A stretch of DNA of 64,000 nt from contig ML664161.1 of NCBI GenBank assembly GCA_007570785.1, positions 3,487,868 through 3,551,867 on the forward strand, in the 5' to 3' direction. Source of the stretch: Antilocapra americana (Eukaryota; Chordata; Mammalia; Artiodactyla; Antilocapridae). Under the pieces are notes generated by a model. It saw only the letters and a program-made list of their open reading frames with translations. It was not told the DNA's origin and did not search any database. Shown here piece after piece: positions 34,863 to 47,370 of the stretch. The first letter of the stretch is position 1. Every line of letters starts with the position of its first letter. Both the position numbers and the translations under genes were made by a program.

Positions 34863-36617
34863 ACTCCTCTCTTCATCCCATATACATACCGGAAAGAAGA
34901 AAGTCCTAGATGTTGTGCTGGATTTCATATGACATAAAGATGGCTTTAAAGTGATAAAATATTGGGTTTTTGGTTGTTATTATTTTTGAGGAGAGATAAC
35001 TCCTGCCTTTAACCAACAAAGGAAAAATAAAAAGGGTCTCTAACAAATTCTTATTTCCCTTCCTACAACCAAGTAATTAACATTCAATACAATTATTTAC
35101 ACAATTCAGAAGGGGTAATCTTCAAGAAAGAGAAGATTTTATATATATATATTATATATATTTATATTGCATAAATAAATTATATATATATATTATATAA
35201 TTTCCCTTGCTTATTCACTTATATTTGACTGGCACGATGTGATTTCTTACCTAAAATGAATGCTATCATGAGGTTATAGTAAAGTCTGATGGGATCATTG
35301 CTCATCATACAGTTCACTTTCAGAAAGCTTAATGTCCATCAATAGTAGTCTATTTTATTATACATTCCGATCTAATTCTGTGCAACTTTCTTAGGTAAAA
35401 ATGGTTCTTTTGCAAAGCACTGTGGTCACTTACCTACTTTATCTTATGTGCTTATAACTTTTTATGTTCCATGCTCTGCTTGTTATAAGAAAACCTGCAG
35501 TCCGCATCTCACTGAATATCTCCTATACTGTTCACTTTTAGAACTCATATGCAAATATGAGGTCCAGGTACCATGCCTGTCATAAACTATGAGCTTCAAG
35601 ATATGGGACATTTCCTTTCTCTATCTGAACATATCATCATACCATTTGTCTTTAAGCCCTTTCCTGCTTCTGCACCACAAAGAATGGCTGTAAGCCTGAT
35701 GACTGAGTAGCCAGTTACCCAAGGACTTAGATGTAAATCTCTCCTTGCTTTCCATTTCCCCTAAAGTTTATGAGGTTCTCTAGGATGCTCCTTATCTTTC
35801 TTTGATGTTGCAACTACTCAGTGATCTACTCCTCCTCCCAAGATGAAAGAAGGAAATGACTATATAAATGCTGAACTCTCCCAGAGGATAGCCTAACTTT
35901 GCATCAAGTACACTGCCTATAATAATAACAAGGAGTATGAGCCTGGAGAACCAAATATGCTGAAATAGGTAAATTAAGATGGTGATGTCCTACTGCAGAG
36001 TGATGACACCAGGAGCTGATGAGTCACTAAATGTAGCACACCTAGTGGTTTTTATTCTCAGTTGTCACTTTTAGTCCCTGAGGTTAAATGGGAAATATCT
36101 GTCTTGGCATCAGAACCTACCATGTTATGCTACTATTATTATCCCAATTGTATATGGAACAATTGTGCACAGGACTGACTTCAAGACAAATTATTTACTC
36201 CTGCAATCTTGAGAAATTGGAAGTAATTAATTTCACTGCTAAACTCAGAATTCTGTGCTTGCCACCTATTGATTTGGGTTTTTATTTTTTCTTCTGGGGG
36301 GAGGGTGGTTCCTATCTCTCAACTTAATAAAAGTGTATGTGTTTAATTTTTTACATGTTTTCTGTTTCTTGATTTCTGTCTTCTCTGAACCTCTTTCCAG
36401 ATAAGGCCTTCATTGATCTCAGACTGACAATGAACTAATACCTATACTTTACACTTGACTTTGCTTCAGTTTAAATGCCTATCTTTTCTTGTATGTAAAC
36501 CAATCCAATTAGAAAAAAACAAACAAGCAAACAAACAAACAAAAAGATGAACTTCCAAAATGAGTATCCTTGAGAGTGTGCCCAATCACTTGGATACATG
36601 CCAATTATTCATTTTCT
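34863..36617. other. Unrecognised DNA (1.75 kb)
   Basis: No gene or repeat is certain. It contains an AT-rich simple tract (35138-35202) and, around 36300-36330, a G-run followed by 'cttaataaaagtg' that could be an old LTR or other 3' end. Confidence 0.35.
35138..35202. repeat. AT-rich simple repeat
   Basis: Interrupted TA/TAT runs of about 65 bp. Confidence 0.85.
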
Positions 36618-36847
36618 GGGCTTCCCGTGTGGCACAAGTGGTAAAGAACCTGCCTGCCAATGCAGGAGATGTAAGAGACACAGGTTCGATGCCTGCATTG
36701 GGAAGATCCCTGGAGTAGGAAACAGCAATCCATTCCAGTATTCTTGCCTGGAGAGTCCCATTGACAGAAGAGCCTGGCAGGCTGTAGTCTGTGGGGTCAC
36801 AGAGTCAAAGATGACTGAAGGGGCTTAGCACAGGACAGCACAAGACA
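36618..36847 (+). mobile_element. Bov-tA SINE
   Basis: A sense full-length Bov-tA: 'gggcttcccgtgtggcac', 'caggttcgatgcctgc', 'ccagtattcttgcctgg', ending in an 'agcacaggacagcacaagac' tail. Confidence 0.92.
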
Positions 36848-37656
36848 CATGTATGGACTGAATGTTTGTAAAACCTCAAAATTCACATGGTTATTCTGGT
36901 TCCAGCCCATTTCAGGCAATGAGGACATGTTAGAACTTAGAGACACAGCTAACAGTCCTTAAACTTCTTCATCTATGTACGAGGCCTGATAAGATGTCTG
37001 GCATATTATTAGGAGATCTATAAATACTATTAACCATTCTTCTTCCTTCCTTCACCCCAATTTTCTTCTTTTATTTACTACTTCCTATTTCACTTAAACT
37101 TTCCTCATTGTAATGCAGTCTCAAAGCTACCTTCACATGCTCTCTCTTGCGTCTCTACCCAATCCAGTTAGACATTAACTCCATGATGTATATTGGTCAA
37201 CTTGTTAAATCCTAATTCAGATCTCATTATTTCACAACTGATTTGCAGGAATAATTTCCTCACTTGACTTTATTTATCCATTATCATTTGCCAGTTTTCA
37301 TTGACCTCAGTTTGAATTACTTGCCAAAAAAAACAAACAAAAATCCGTGTCTTCTTTTTAAAATTTTCAATAGTTCTCTGTTCTTTATGGGAAAAAATGT
37401 TCATAATCCTTGATAAGACCTGTTTGGCCATCTACCAAATTGACAAATTCATATTTCTGAAGCTACTCAAGTGCTACAATTCATACCTTCTTCAATTACA
37501 GCAGAATTGTTAGAGAACAATTTTTCTAATGTTTTGTCTTCACTAAGCTTTACTCTTTCCTGTCCCTGTCTCTCTTCTATGCTCTTTTTTTTTTAATTTT
37601 CAAATTCTAGATAAATTTTTATTACCCTAAGAAATATTCCTTTAGTTCTAACATTT
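36848..37656. other. Weak MIR/L2-like traces
   Basis: Bases 36940-37040 resemble a MIR 3' end ('ttaaacttcttcatctatg' to 'ggagatctataaatac'), and 37370-37560 weakly resemble an L2. Neither is secure. Confidence 0.3.
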
Positions 37657-37672
37657 AAAAATACTGTCTCCT

Positions 37673-37801
37673 GGGGCCTCCCTGGGAATTCAGTGGTTAA
37701 GACTCTGCACTTCCAATGCTGGGGGCATGGGTTTAATCCCTGGGTGGGGAACTAGGATCCCATAAACCATGCAGCCAAAAAATAAATAAATAATAAAAAT
37801 A
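37673..37801 (+). mobile_element. CHR-type tRNA-Glu SINE with target duplication
   Basis: A short cetartiodactyl tRNA-Glu SINE: 'ggggcctccctgggaattcag', 'ttaagactctgcacttcc', 'gggtttaatccctgg', then an (AATA)n tail. Its flanks 'aaaaatactgtctcct' (37657-37672) and 'aaaaatattgtctcct' (37802-37817) are a 16-bp duplication with one mismatch. Confidence 0.88.
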
Positions 37802-37869
37802 AAAAATATTGTCTCCTTACTCAGTGGTATTATAGTATGTTTCATATAACCTTATTGAGCAATTCTTTC

Positions 37870-38214
37870 TTTTTTTTTTTTTTCTTTATTTTTTGGCTTC
37901 ACTGGGTCTTCACTACTGTACAGAGGCTTTCTCCAATTGTGAAGAGTGGGGACCACTCTCTAGTTGCTATGTGAGGGCTTCACCAGGCCATGGCTTCTCT
38001 TGTTGTGGAGCATAAACTTTAGGGTACAAGGGCTTCAGTGATGGCTTCACGTATGTTCAGTAGTTGTGGCTCACAGGTTCCAGAGCACAGGCTCTGGTTG
38101 TGGCTCACAGGCCTCATTGTCTATGGCATGTGGGATCTTCCTGGACCAGAGACTGAACCAGTGTCCCCTGTGTTGCAAGATTGATTCCTTACCACTGGAC
38201 CACCAGGGAAGCCC
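37870..38214 (-). mobile_element. CHR/ART2-type SINE with 14-bp target duplication
   Basis: An antisense long tRNA-Glu SINE: T-tail, 'ttcactgggtcttcactact', 'gtagttgtggctcacagg', 'accactggaccaccaggg'. Flanked by perfect 'tgagcaattctttc' at 37856-37869 and 38215-38228. Confidence 0.92.
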
Positions 38215-38228
38215 TGAGCAATTCTTTC

Positions 38229-39721
38229 ATTTGGCCTTGTTACTATAATTATTTACTAACATATATCTGTTTTCTTAATCATCACATTCCTAGTATATTC
38301 AGCAATTTTGAAGGTGATAGCACATGTTATTTATCTTTGCTTATTTTTTTATATCTCTTCACAATGCCTCATGGACCATCAATCAATGTTTTTAAATTTA
38401 ATTGAATGCTTTCATATTTACTTTCAAAAATGACCATGAAATTCCCTTAAATTCACACCACAGAATGAAAATATAGAATCAGTATATTAAGAATAAGATC
38501 TTACACTAAATATGCTCAAAACTTTCTATTTTTTACTATTTTTATAATACAGAAAACATTAAAGATAAAGGGAATTTCTTATTGATAAAACTTATTACTT
38601 ACAGGACTTTTAATAAATTACTTCATCTGGTTTCCACAAAGATCTTTTAGAAAAAAATACAACAGACTCTTTTATCTTCACTATATAGAAAATGAAAAAA
38701 GCCTCAGGATTACTACTCAAGGTCATAGAAATAATAAGACCTAAACTATATACTCAATTTTGTGACCCAATAGCCTGCTTAACTTTTCATCTATAATACA
38801 AGGACCATCATAGAAATATGAATATCAATTTGAAGATTGTTTTTCAGTAAAAAATTCAGTGTGTCACTTAATAAGTTACAGGTCCTAAAGTGAAAAGAAT
38901 GAAAAATCTAAAATTTTAAAAAGTCAGTGAATCTACTTTGAGTACATTAGTGCTTACTACATGACACAGAAACTATTTCTTTATGTGATTAAATTACTTT
39001 AAAAGGTTTAACATGTTCTCTCTTCATGAATATTTTTATGTAATTCTACAATAAGCTTTGTAAAGCTTATTATAAAGAGTTCTGAGGTGCAAAAATTATT
39101 GAACCAAATTATATGAAGGAAATATATGTAATAACATTAAAATTATTGCTGTTTATTTTGGGAATGGTAGCTATTCACTGAAATGTCATAAAAAGAAAAT
39201 ATATGACTGATTATTCCTATTAAATGTTATGAAGTCTGGATATTTATGTTATGGCCTATGAAATGTGACAGGGAGTCAATATTTAATGGTTGATTCTACT
39301 TTGTTTGAGGACTAGGGAAGAAGCTTCATTTTTATCTATTTAAAAAGTCAAGGTGATACATGACAAAATGCAATGTCAATATTTATGTAGATATGAAGAA
39401 ACACAAATGTGAGTAAACATTCTCAAAACTTGTTAATGCTTATAATTATATACTTAAGCAAAAAGTCATGGTTCTGTTCATAATCTGTCAAAATCTCTAA
39501 ATGAATTTCTGTTGTACTATTACTTCTATCAACATTAAGAACAATAAAGTACTACTGTCTGGTAGGCAAATTATTCATGCTCATTTTTAACAATTGTTTT
39601 GTAAAAAGTGCTAATTAAACTACATGGTGCTCCCTGACAATCAGTCAGTCATTATCCTTTATTTTAGCTCATAAAGATAAAGTGAGTATCAGTTACTTCT
39701 TTTCAAACTAAATTTCAGGTA
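38229..39721. other. AT-rich DNA with a weak MIR-like trace
   Basis: Bases 38560-38775 have a MIR-like order ('gaaaatgaaaaaagcctcagg', 'ctcaaggtcatagaaataat') but are too diverged to be sure. The rest is unrecognised. Confidence 0.3.
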
Positions 39722-39840
39722 CTATACCGGTGGCTCAGCAGTAATGAATTAACCTGCAATGCAGGAGACACATGTTCAATCGCTGAGTTGGGAAGATACC
39801 TGAAGAAGGAAATGGCAACCCACTTCGATATTCTTGGATG
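39722..39840 (+). mobile_element. Bov-tA SINE, 3'-truncated
   Basis: The head and first body half of a Bov-tA ('ggtggctcagcagtaatg', 'caatgcaggagacac', 'atggcaacccacttc') stop at 'atattcttgg'. Confidence 0.85.
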
Positions 39841-40880
39841 AAAGAATCAATGTAACAGAGTAGAGACCAGAAACAGATTCATATAAATACAGTCAACTAT
39901 CTTCACCAGGTACAATTGTACCTTCACCAATGTATTTTGGACCTAAATTTAAAAACACAAAACTAACTTTAAAACCTCTATCAATAATATAGGAGACAAC
40001 CTAGATGACCTTACACACAGTGATGCTTTTTAAAATGTAACGACAGAGACAATCCATGAAAGAAATAATGACTTCATTAAAATTAAAAAAAAAAAAAACA
40101 CATATCTGCTCTGCAGAAGACAATCAAACTAATTAGAAACAAACCACTGAGTGAAAACATTTGAAAAAAAAACACATCTGATAAAAGTTATTAAAATATA
40201 CAAAGGACCCTTAAAACTCAGCAATAAGAAAGTAGCCTGATTATTAAAAGATCAAAGACTTTAATAGACAACTTATCAAAGAATATATACAGATGGCAAA
40301 CAAGCATATGAAATGATGTTCCATATTATATCATCAGCAAAATATTAATTAAAGGGATGATTAGATACCACCACACACCTATCAGAAGGGCCAAAATCAG
40401 AAACACTGACAACACAAAACACTGGCAAGGATGGCAACAGGAATTTTTATGCATTGTTAGTACTAGTAGTGTTAGTTGCTTAGTCGTGTCTGATTCTGTG
40501 ATCCCACGGACTGTAGCTAGCAGGCTCCTCTGTCCATGGGACTTTCTAGGCAAGAATACTGGAGTGGATTTACATTCCCTTCTCCAGAGGATCTTCCTGA
40601 CCAAGGAATCAAGCCAAATCTCCTGCATTGCAGGCAGATTTTTTTTTTTACTGTTTGAGCTACAAGGGGTTTATTATATTCATTGTTAGCAGAGATGCAA
40701 AATTGTACAACTTCAGAAGACAATTTTGCAGTTTCTTACAAAGCTAAACATACTTTTATAATACTAAATAATTCAGCAATGATTCTTGGTATTTACCCCA
40801 TGACGTTGAAAACTTACGTAAACACAAAAACCCACACAAGGATATTTACAGCAGCTTTATTTATAATTTCTAGTTTCTTT
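39841..40880 (+). mobile_element. Old L1 ORF2 fragment, interrupted by a SINE
   Basis: Decayed sense L1 ORF2 sequence from 'gtaacagagtagagaccag' through 'acagatggcaaacaagcat', 'gataccaccacacacctat' and 'cactggcaaggatgg', continuing after the SINE with 'gcaatgattcttggtattta' and 'ggatatttacagcagcttta'. These are the C-terminal region of ORF2, with many stops. Confidence 0.8.
40461..40680 (-). mobile_element. Bov-tA SINE with 9-bp target duplication
   Basis: An antisense Bov-tA inserted in the old L1, flanked by 'cattgttag' at 40452-40460 and 40681-40689. Confidence 0.92.
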
Positions 40881-41019
40881 TATGATATGCAACATACTTT
40901 GCATGATATCTGTTTTTGTTGTTTTGCTCTGTGGCCCAGAAATATGATCTACATTGGAAAATGCTATATGTGTAATTGAGAAGAATATATACTCTGTTCT
41001 TGTTGCATGATATATTTTA

Positions 41020-41339
41020 TATTAAAAAAGTGCAAAACTTAATTAAAAATACTTTAATACTAAAATCTTACTAGTGATCTGAGCTTTCCCCAAGTTTCAG
41101 AAGTAAGGTCGAAGACTGATCACATATCACCATAACAAATACAATAGTAATTTAAAAGTTTGAAATATTGTGAGAATTAGCAAAATGTGACACAGGAACA
41201 CAGGTAAGCAAATGCTGTTGGGAAAACCATACCTATACACTTGTTTGATGCTTGATTGCTATAGACTTTCAAATTTGAATAACGGTGCACTATCTGTGAA
41301 GCTCAATGAAGTAAAGTGCACTAAAATGAGGTATACCTG
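41020..41339 (-). mobile_element. Tigger1-type DNA transposon fragment
   Basis: An antisense Tigger remnant. The terminal part 'aatgaggtatacctgt' (41327-41342) and the adjacent 'atctgtgaagctcaatgaag' are the element's 5' end reversed; 'acttaattaaaaatacttta' (41038-41057) is from near its 3' end, so the middle, including the transposase, is deleted. The other terminus is not visible. Confidence 0.7.
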
Positions 41340-42433
41340 TACTGAAAATAGGTTTCTTTCATTTAAAATAACTTTCTCCTTCACTATACTCATCAAATAT
41401 TCTAAAGGTTAAGTCTTCATTAATTATAGAAATCCTCTTTGAAAATTAAATCTACAGTAATAATTATCATCTTCTAATATACATACAATTGTCTTTTATT
41501 TATAATAACAGATTATTTTAAGCAATTAAGATACTCAACTAACTCTCAAAAGCATGCTGTATTTGTAGATATATTTGGACTCCAACCTCTAAATACTAGG
41601 ACAGACTGAATAATTTAAAACCTTTAATTCATTTGTATTTTTCCAAATTCATTCAAAAATCTTATAATATATGACAAAGACCTTCCTGTATTACTATAAA
41701 TCCTTTGGACTACTCAGTGGATGTTTAAAATGTGTAGGCTGAAACAAAACTAACATACTGTTTTCAAATGTTTTAGCTTTGAATCACCCTATGAATCTCA
41801 AAATTCTTAAGCAAAATGGGAAGACTGTTTTTTAACACAAATTACAGTGCTGCATATTTTATTTTCTTCAGCAACTCTTATGTCAGTTTCACTTCCTAGC
41901 AAGAGCAAAGTCATCTCTGTTAAGATAAGCATTTGAACTGTCACAATCTGAATGATTGTACTGGACATAAGTAATTTTCATGTCAAAAAGCTATTCTACT
42001 AAGTATCATCAACACCTATTACACATACTGTTGAGAAATGTGGTAAAGCCTTTCTAAATGCATAGATCAATATTCAGTGCCAATCATATATGTGATGAAT
42101 GATAGCTCTTTAAATCTTGATGTTTGGAAGCTTAGCCTATCTCCATTTATCCAGCAGGTAATATTTAGATATTACTTGTAAGATAAGGTTTTATGTTCTC
42201 CAGTTATGCCTGAAGACATTTAGTAAGTTATTCTTTGGCACAGCAGATATATGTAGAAAATGAAAAGGAAATCCATATTATACAGACTCTTGCTCTAAAT
42301 ATTTAAGGACACTTTAAATACAGCATAATTTAAAATTTCTGTATTTTCATTTAGTTTTTTCAAAAAAGTGTTATAAAATTATGCTTTGAGTTTTTAAGTA
42401 ACGATTTTAGATACAGAACATTTCCATATAAAC
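41340..42433. other. Unrecognised AT-rich DNA
   Basis: Nothing is recognised. Confidence 0.4.
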
Positions 42434-42443
42434 AAAAAAGGCA

Positions 42444-42789
42444 GGATTTCCCTGATGCTACAATGAATAAGAAACTGCCTGCCAGTGCAGGGGACACAGG
42501 TTCAATCCCTGGTCCAGGATTGTCCCACATGCTTCAGAGCAACTGAACCATGTCCCACAACTGCTGAGTCTGTATTCTAGAGTCCTTGAGCCACAACTAC
42601 TGAGTTTGAAATTAATTCAGTAAAAAAATTACTGAAGCTTGGGCCCCTACAGCATGAGCTCCACAATAAGAGAAGCCACTGCAATGAGAACCCCATGCAC
42701 TGCAATGAATAGTAACCCCAACTCACCGCAACCAGAGAATGCCCACATGCATCAACAAAGACCTAGTGCAACAAAAAAATAAAGTTAAA
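42444..42789 (+). mobile_element. CHR/ART2-type SINE
   Basis: A sense long tRNA-Glu SINE: 'ggatttccctgatgctac', 'caggttcaatccctggtcc', 'gagaagccactgcaatgag', 'ccagagaatgcccacatgc', 'caaagacctagtgca', A-rich tail. Flanking 'aaaaaaggca' at 42434-42443 and 42790-42799 is the target duplication. Confidence 0.92.
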
Positions 42790-42799
42790 AAAAAAGGCA

Positions 42800-43435
42800 T
42801 ATTTTGCCAATCACATAGGTATAGGTATGGTAAAGGTTGGTTTGCCGATAGTCTAGACTAGCTTCTCTTGTTAAAAGGATATGAATCTATTAATTTTTCT
42901 TTCTCATAATATAGATATTAAGACAGTTCTATAAACCTAAGAAAACCTAAGATAATTATGTTTCTTTGGCTAAAGACAAAATTATATCCTTCACTTAATT
43001 TGACAATTATCGTAAACAAAAGAAAACAGACCAACTATTATATGTTTGTGATGTATAGTCTGAAAGCTAACTGTCTAGGTTAAACTTTTTAATTTTCATT
43101 AATATAACTACATTTTAACCTTTTTCCATGGTCCAAGTGAAAATTAGCTTAGTAAGCAATTTGTAGTGCTTTTACTTATGTTATAGTGTTATCAGCTTCT
43201 CATAAAAGCAGAATTTTGAATCAAAATATAATTAAATCTAATAATAATTAAATTTGGAAATTGAGTAAGATGTAGCACATAAAATATCATGTATAAAATC
43301 AGACACTGAATAAGAGTTCAGTTATTTCATAGACAGAGCTAGATTTCTTACTGCTTCTCATCACGAAATAAAAAACTTACTTTATATCATGTTAATACAT
43401 TTATGAGGATTTATGGATACTCTCAAAAAGAACTG
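42800..43435. other. Unrecognised AT-rich DNA
   Basis: Nothing is recognised. Confidence 0.4.
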
Positions 43436-44110
43436 AACTGGATAGAGTTAAATAAAGAAGGAAGATTTTATTCAAGACTACTGCAAATACAGAGTGAGAC
43501 TATTGCAATAGGGAGGAAAGGCTGAACTCAGCTCTACTGAAACAAAGGACAGCACAGTTGTTAAACCCCGGGCTGAGCAAGTGAAAAAGAAAAAGTAATG
43601 AAGAACATTAGGGCAAATGTAGGTTAATGTGATTAGGCCATGTGTTTTTGGTAATTGGCACTCAGGGAAGTTGGCTTCCCCAGTGGCTCAATGGTAAAGA
43701 ATCCATTTGCCAATGCAGGAGATCTGGGCTCCATCTTTGGTTCAGAAAGATCCCCTAGATAACGAAATGGCAACCACTCCAGGGTTCTCGCCAGGGAAAT
43801 CCCATGGACAGAGGAATCTGGCAGGCTATAGTTCACAGGGTCACAGTCAGACAATTTAGTGACTAAACAACAACTTACTGAAGTTAGACTCCTGTCCTCA
43901 CAAAGAGAATGGGAGGATTCTACGTGTGAGAATAAGAATCCTTTCTTAATGGTTACATTTTAATGGAATAGCTCCCAGATCCTTGGGAATGACACTCCTG
44001 GATTATAAAACTTGCAAGAGACTGGGGGATTTATCTCCATTCAAGAAGCTGAGAAAGAATTTGCAGCTACCCATTTTCTAAAGTAAAGCTCTAGGTAAAA
44101 GGTGGCCAGA
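43436..44110 (-). mobile_element. Possible old LTR, interrupted by a SINE
   Basis: The segment has LTR-like character on the minus strand: AATAAA (43467-43472 complement) just before a 'gtctcactctg'-like end, and moderately GC-richer flanking sequence continuing after the SINE to about 44110. No TG/CA ends or target duplication are found. Confidence 0.3.
43669..43872 (+). mobile_element. Bov-tA SINE
   Basis: A sense Bov-tA: 'ttggcttccccagtggctc', 'gccaatgcaggagatctggg', 'cccatggacagaggaatctgg', ending 'gactaaacaacaac'. Confidence 0.9.
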
Positions 44111-44384
44111 ACTAGAGTCTGAAAGAAAAAAAAACTGCAAAGTTTAGTCAAGCTGAGGAGGATATTAAGGTCATCTTGGTCAATATTACATGAATTATTT
44201 TAGTTTTACAAATAGTTAATGAGTCTGAATACAAGGATATAGGCTAAGATGCTAAGTGTTTAATGATAACATTTGAGAAAAGAAAGTATGACAAGTTAAA
44301 GAAAAAATAATTTATGCTCTGGAATATGTCATTCTGTATCCTACTCTTTCATCATAGAGAATCACTATATATTGAATGGATGCT

Positions 44385-44525
44385 GCTGCTGCTGCTGCTG
44401 TTGCTGCTAAGACTCTTCAGTCGTGTCCGACTCTGTGCAACCCATAGACGGCAGCTCATCAAGCGCCTCTGTCCCTGGGATTCTCCAGGCAAGAACACTG
44501 GAGTGGGTTGCCATTTCCTTCTCCC
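44385..44525 (-). mobile_element. BovA SINE monomer with 12-bp target duplication
   Basis: An antisense BovA unit starting with a (GCT)n tail complement and ending at 'ttgccatttccttctccc'. Flanked by perfect 'tgaatggatgct' at 44373-44384 and 44526-44537. Low divergence suggests a young insertion. Confidence 0.93.
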
Positions 44526-44537
44526 TGAATGGATGCT

Positions 44538-46067
44538 ACATCTATTAATTTGGTGATTTTGTTTGCTATTTCAAGAGGAAGCATAGAAGGCACAGACTAA
44601 GTGGAATAGAATATATTTGCCAGAAGACTACGGTCAATTAGTACATATAATTCTGATTTGGTAAGTTAAATGCATTTATTATGTTCTTGACTAACATTCT
44701 ATAAATCTTAGGAAAAGGCCAAGTTCTTGTGTTATGTCAAACTGTTCCCTGTTTAGGATCAAAAGGGTAAAGCAAAATTATAACTGATGAGACCTGAGGA
44801 TTATGTTATTGGCACTACTTGGAGTGGATAAACAGCGTGTGAGTTTTTTTTAAATAGTGAGGTCAGAGGTTTCAACAAACAGGATATGTCAAGCCAAAAT
44901 GCAGATATTATCAACTTAGGTGGTAGTATGCATGTTCTATGTAAAGTTGAGGTACTGAGCTAACTTTGTGGGTTTTCTCTTTCCTGCCTTGAGAGGGCAC
45001 CTGTTTTAAAATCAGTATATTCAGATCTCCATCAAGCCTTTTATTTTTTTTTCTGCTGTGTATCCATCAGTATTAAACAACTAGAAATCCTGATCACTAT
45101 AGTCGTTATGCAGATGAATGAGTAATGAGTAGGAGAAGAGTCTATCATTAAATTGGTGAGAAACCTATTAGCTTAGAATCCCTTAAAAACAACAGACAAT
45201 TTTTTTGTGTGTACTTACATTACTGTAACTATAGGGGAAAAAAAATAACAGTATGGCTTCTGTATGCTTTCTCTTTCCAAACCTTTCTAACTGCATCTAG
45301 TAGGAAAAGAGAGGTGCTTAGGTCAGTGCTGCCTAGAAGAAACACAGTACCAAGTACCCTGTATTCACATCTGCTCTTTGCAGTATAAACATCTGATCAT
45401 GGTGCTCTTTTGCCCGTAGTAAGCTCTTTTCAATGGAGGCGGACTGAAGAATGGCTGATTCTCAGGGGAAAATGATAAAATTAAGAACCTTAAGTTATAA
45501 GGAAACAACTATCTGAATTCTCACTGTATCCTATCTGGCAAGATTATAGTTCTGAAGGCTTCTCTGGTGACAGAAAAGAGTTTGGAATCAAGAGATTTCC
45601 TTAGTGACAAAATGTAAATATCTAAAATCAAGGTGTTTTTATGTTATTCGGGAAATCAAAATCTCAAGAAGTTAAAATCTCTGTATATTGAACTGAAGGT
45701 AACATTAAGATACAGATTAGAATCAAGAACCAAGGCCAGAAAGATAAAAGAAAGCATATATGAGTCACCATTGAGGTTGCTGAGGTTCAGGGATCTTTGC
45801 ATTTAATAGATAGGAAGTTCTGGGTGGACAAACAGGTTGAATTTGAATAGAAAACAGCAGAAAGGACACCAGTATCCATATTATACCTCTAAAAATTAAT
45901 AATCAACAGAAGTCCAGACTGTATAACCTATGTCTTCTGTATAACTCATATCCTTTCAAAAATCCTGCACATAGCATTTACTTGTATCAGATTTAACTGC
46001 AGACAGTGGATAAACAACAATGGCTATGTAATAACCTACTCTTGAGGATATTGATACTTACTATTGG
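44538..46067. other. Unrecognised DNA (1.5 kb)
   Basis: Nothing is recognised. Confidence 0.4.
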
Positions 46068-46718
46068 AGACTCATTAGTTTTCTATGGCTGCATAACAAA
46101 TCACCTGAATAACTTAATTTAAAACCCCACATTTATTATCTCACAGTTTCTGTGGTTCAAGGGTCTGATTCAGGATCTGGACATGGTTTAGAAGAATCTC
46201 TCAGGGTTTCAAAAGGTGGAGAGCAAGGTGTCAACCAGTTTGTGTTTTTATCTTTTAGATTTAACCAGATTGATTTCAAGGTCACTTAATAGAAAATTTA
46301 TTTCCTTGAGGTTTTAGGACTGAGAGCTCTGACTTACTGCTTCATTTTACCTGCTAAAATCTGCTCTTGGTATCTAGAGGCCAACCTCAGCTTCTAGAGT
46401 CCATCTGCAGTTCCTAGAGGTCTCTCACAACTTTTTTCCCACATGGAGCATTCTCAACACAGTCACTTTGTTAAGTCAGCAAGGAAAATTGCTAGGCAAG
46501 CTTGCTGTAACAAGATAAGATCTTATATAATGTAATTGTTAGGTAGTTAGAATAGGAAACAGGAGTCCAAAATGGCGGTGGCTAGAAGACAAAGAAGGGA
46601 AAAGCCCTTGAAAATAGAACAAGGAAGGTCCGAGGACATGAGTGAGAACTGCAGGTAGAACAGCACTCCTGTCTAAGCCCAATTTGCATATGACGGGCCC
46701 AGGGGGGCAGAAATAAAC

Positions 46719-46740
46719 ATATAAAATAGGAGCCAAAGCG

Positions 46741-46783
<43 letters not shown>

Positions 46784-46907
46784 GCACCTCAAAGATGGAC
46801 TCTCCTTCCCTCTCCCAGGCACTGCGGTATTCTTCTCTTCATGGCCTTGGATCAGCATGCCCTCATGCTTGGAGGATGAATTCTCTGGCTATCATCTTCT
46901 AAATAAA
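46719..46907 (+). promoter_or_regulatory. LTR core promoter and poly(A) signal
   Basis: The TATA box at 46719-46727 places a predicted transcription start at roughly 46748-46755, inside the CT tract. AATAAA follows at 46902-46907, so the presumed R region is about 170 bp. Activity is not known. Confidence 0.5.
46741..46781. repeat. (CT)n microsatellite in LTR
   Basis: About 20 CT units with one CG interruption near 46745. The purine-rich complement could form triplex DNA. Confidence 0.95.
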
Positions 46908-47163
46908 ATAGAGCTGTAACACTGAGCTGTAACACTAACTTATTTAAGAGCTATAACACGGTCTGTCCAGACCTGAGAGCTGTGGCCCATCGAGGTCTTC
47001 AATGTCCATCACTCCAAATCTTTGTTGTGACGAGACAAGAACTGAGGAACATACCCTTGTGTGACATCTACACTCGCCTGACATAATGAAATGAGAGTGC
47101 TACCCTGACACCTTTGCCAAATTCTACTCATAAAAAGCAGTTCATCTCTCTGCCCATATCCAA

Positions 47164-47370
47164 AAGTATTAGTCACTTGGTCATGTCCAATTCTTAGTGA
47201 TCTCATGGACTGTAGCCTGCCAGGCTCCTTTGTTCATAAAATTCTCCAGACAAGAATACTGGAGTGGGTAGCCATTCCCTTCTCCAGAGGATCTTCCCAA
47301 ATCAAGGATCGAACCTGAGTCACCTGCATTACAGGTGGATTCTTTACCATCTGAGCCACCAGGGAAGCCT
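47164..47370 (-). mobile_element. Bov-tA SINE
   Basis: An antisense full-length Bov-tA flanked by 'atatccaa' at 47156-47163 and 47371-47378. It sits inside the MLT1-type LTR downstream of the class I LTR. Confidence 0.92.

Larger units (their letters stand above)
46537..47083 (+). mobile_element. Solo LTR, class I (ERV1/gammaretrovirus-like)
   Basis: A 547-bp solo LTR. It begins tgttagg and ends cctgaca, giving TG...CA ends and a near-perfect 7-bp inverted terminal repeat, and is flanked by a 4-bp duplication 'taat' (46533-46536 and 47084-47087), as is usual for class I elements. The ends of the interrupted MLT1 rejoin at these positions. Internal landmarks on the plus strand: TATAAAA-type box (46719-46727), a (CT)n tract just downstream, and AATAAA (46902-46907) followed by a U5-like part with 'cacggtctgtccagacc'. 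No viral gene remains. The family is not identified. Confidence 0.8.
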
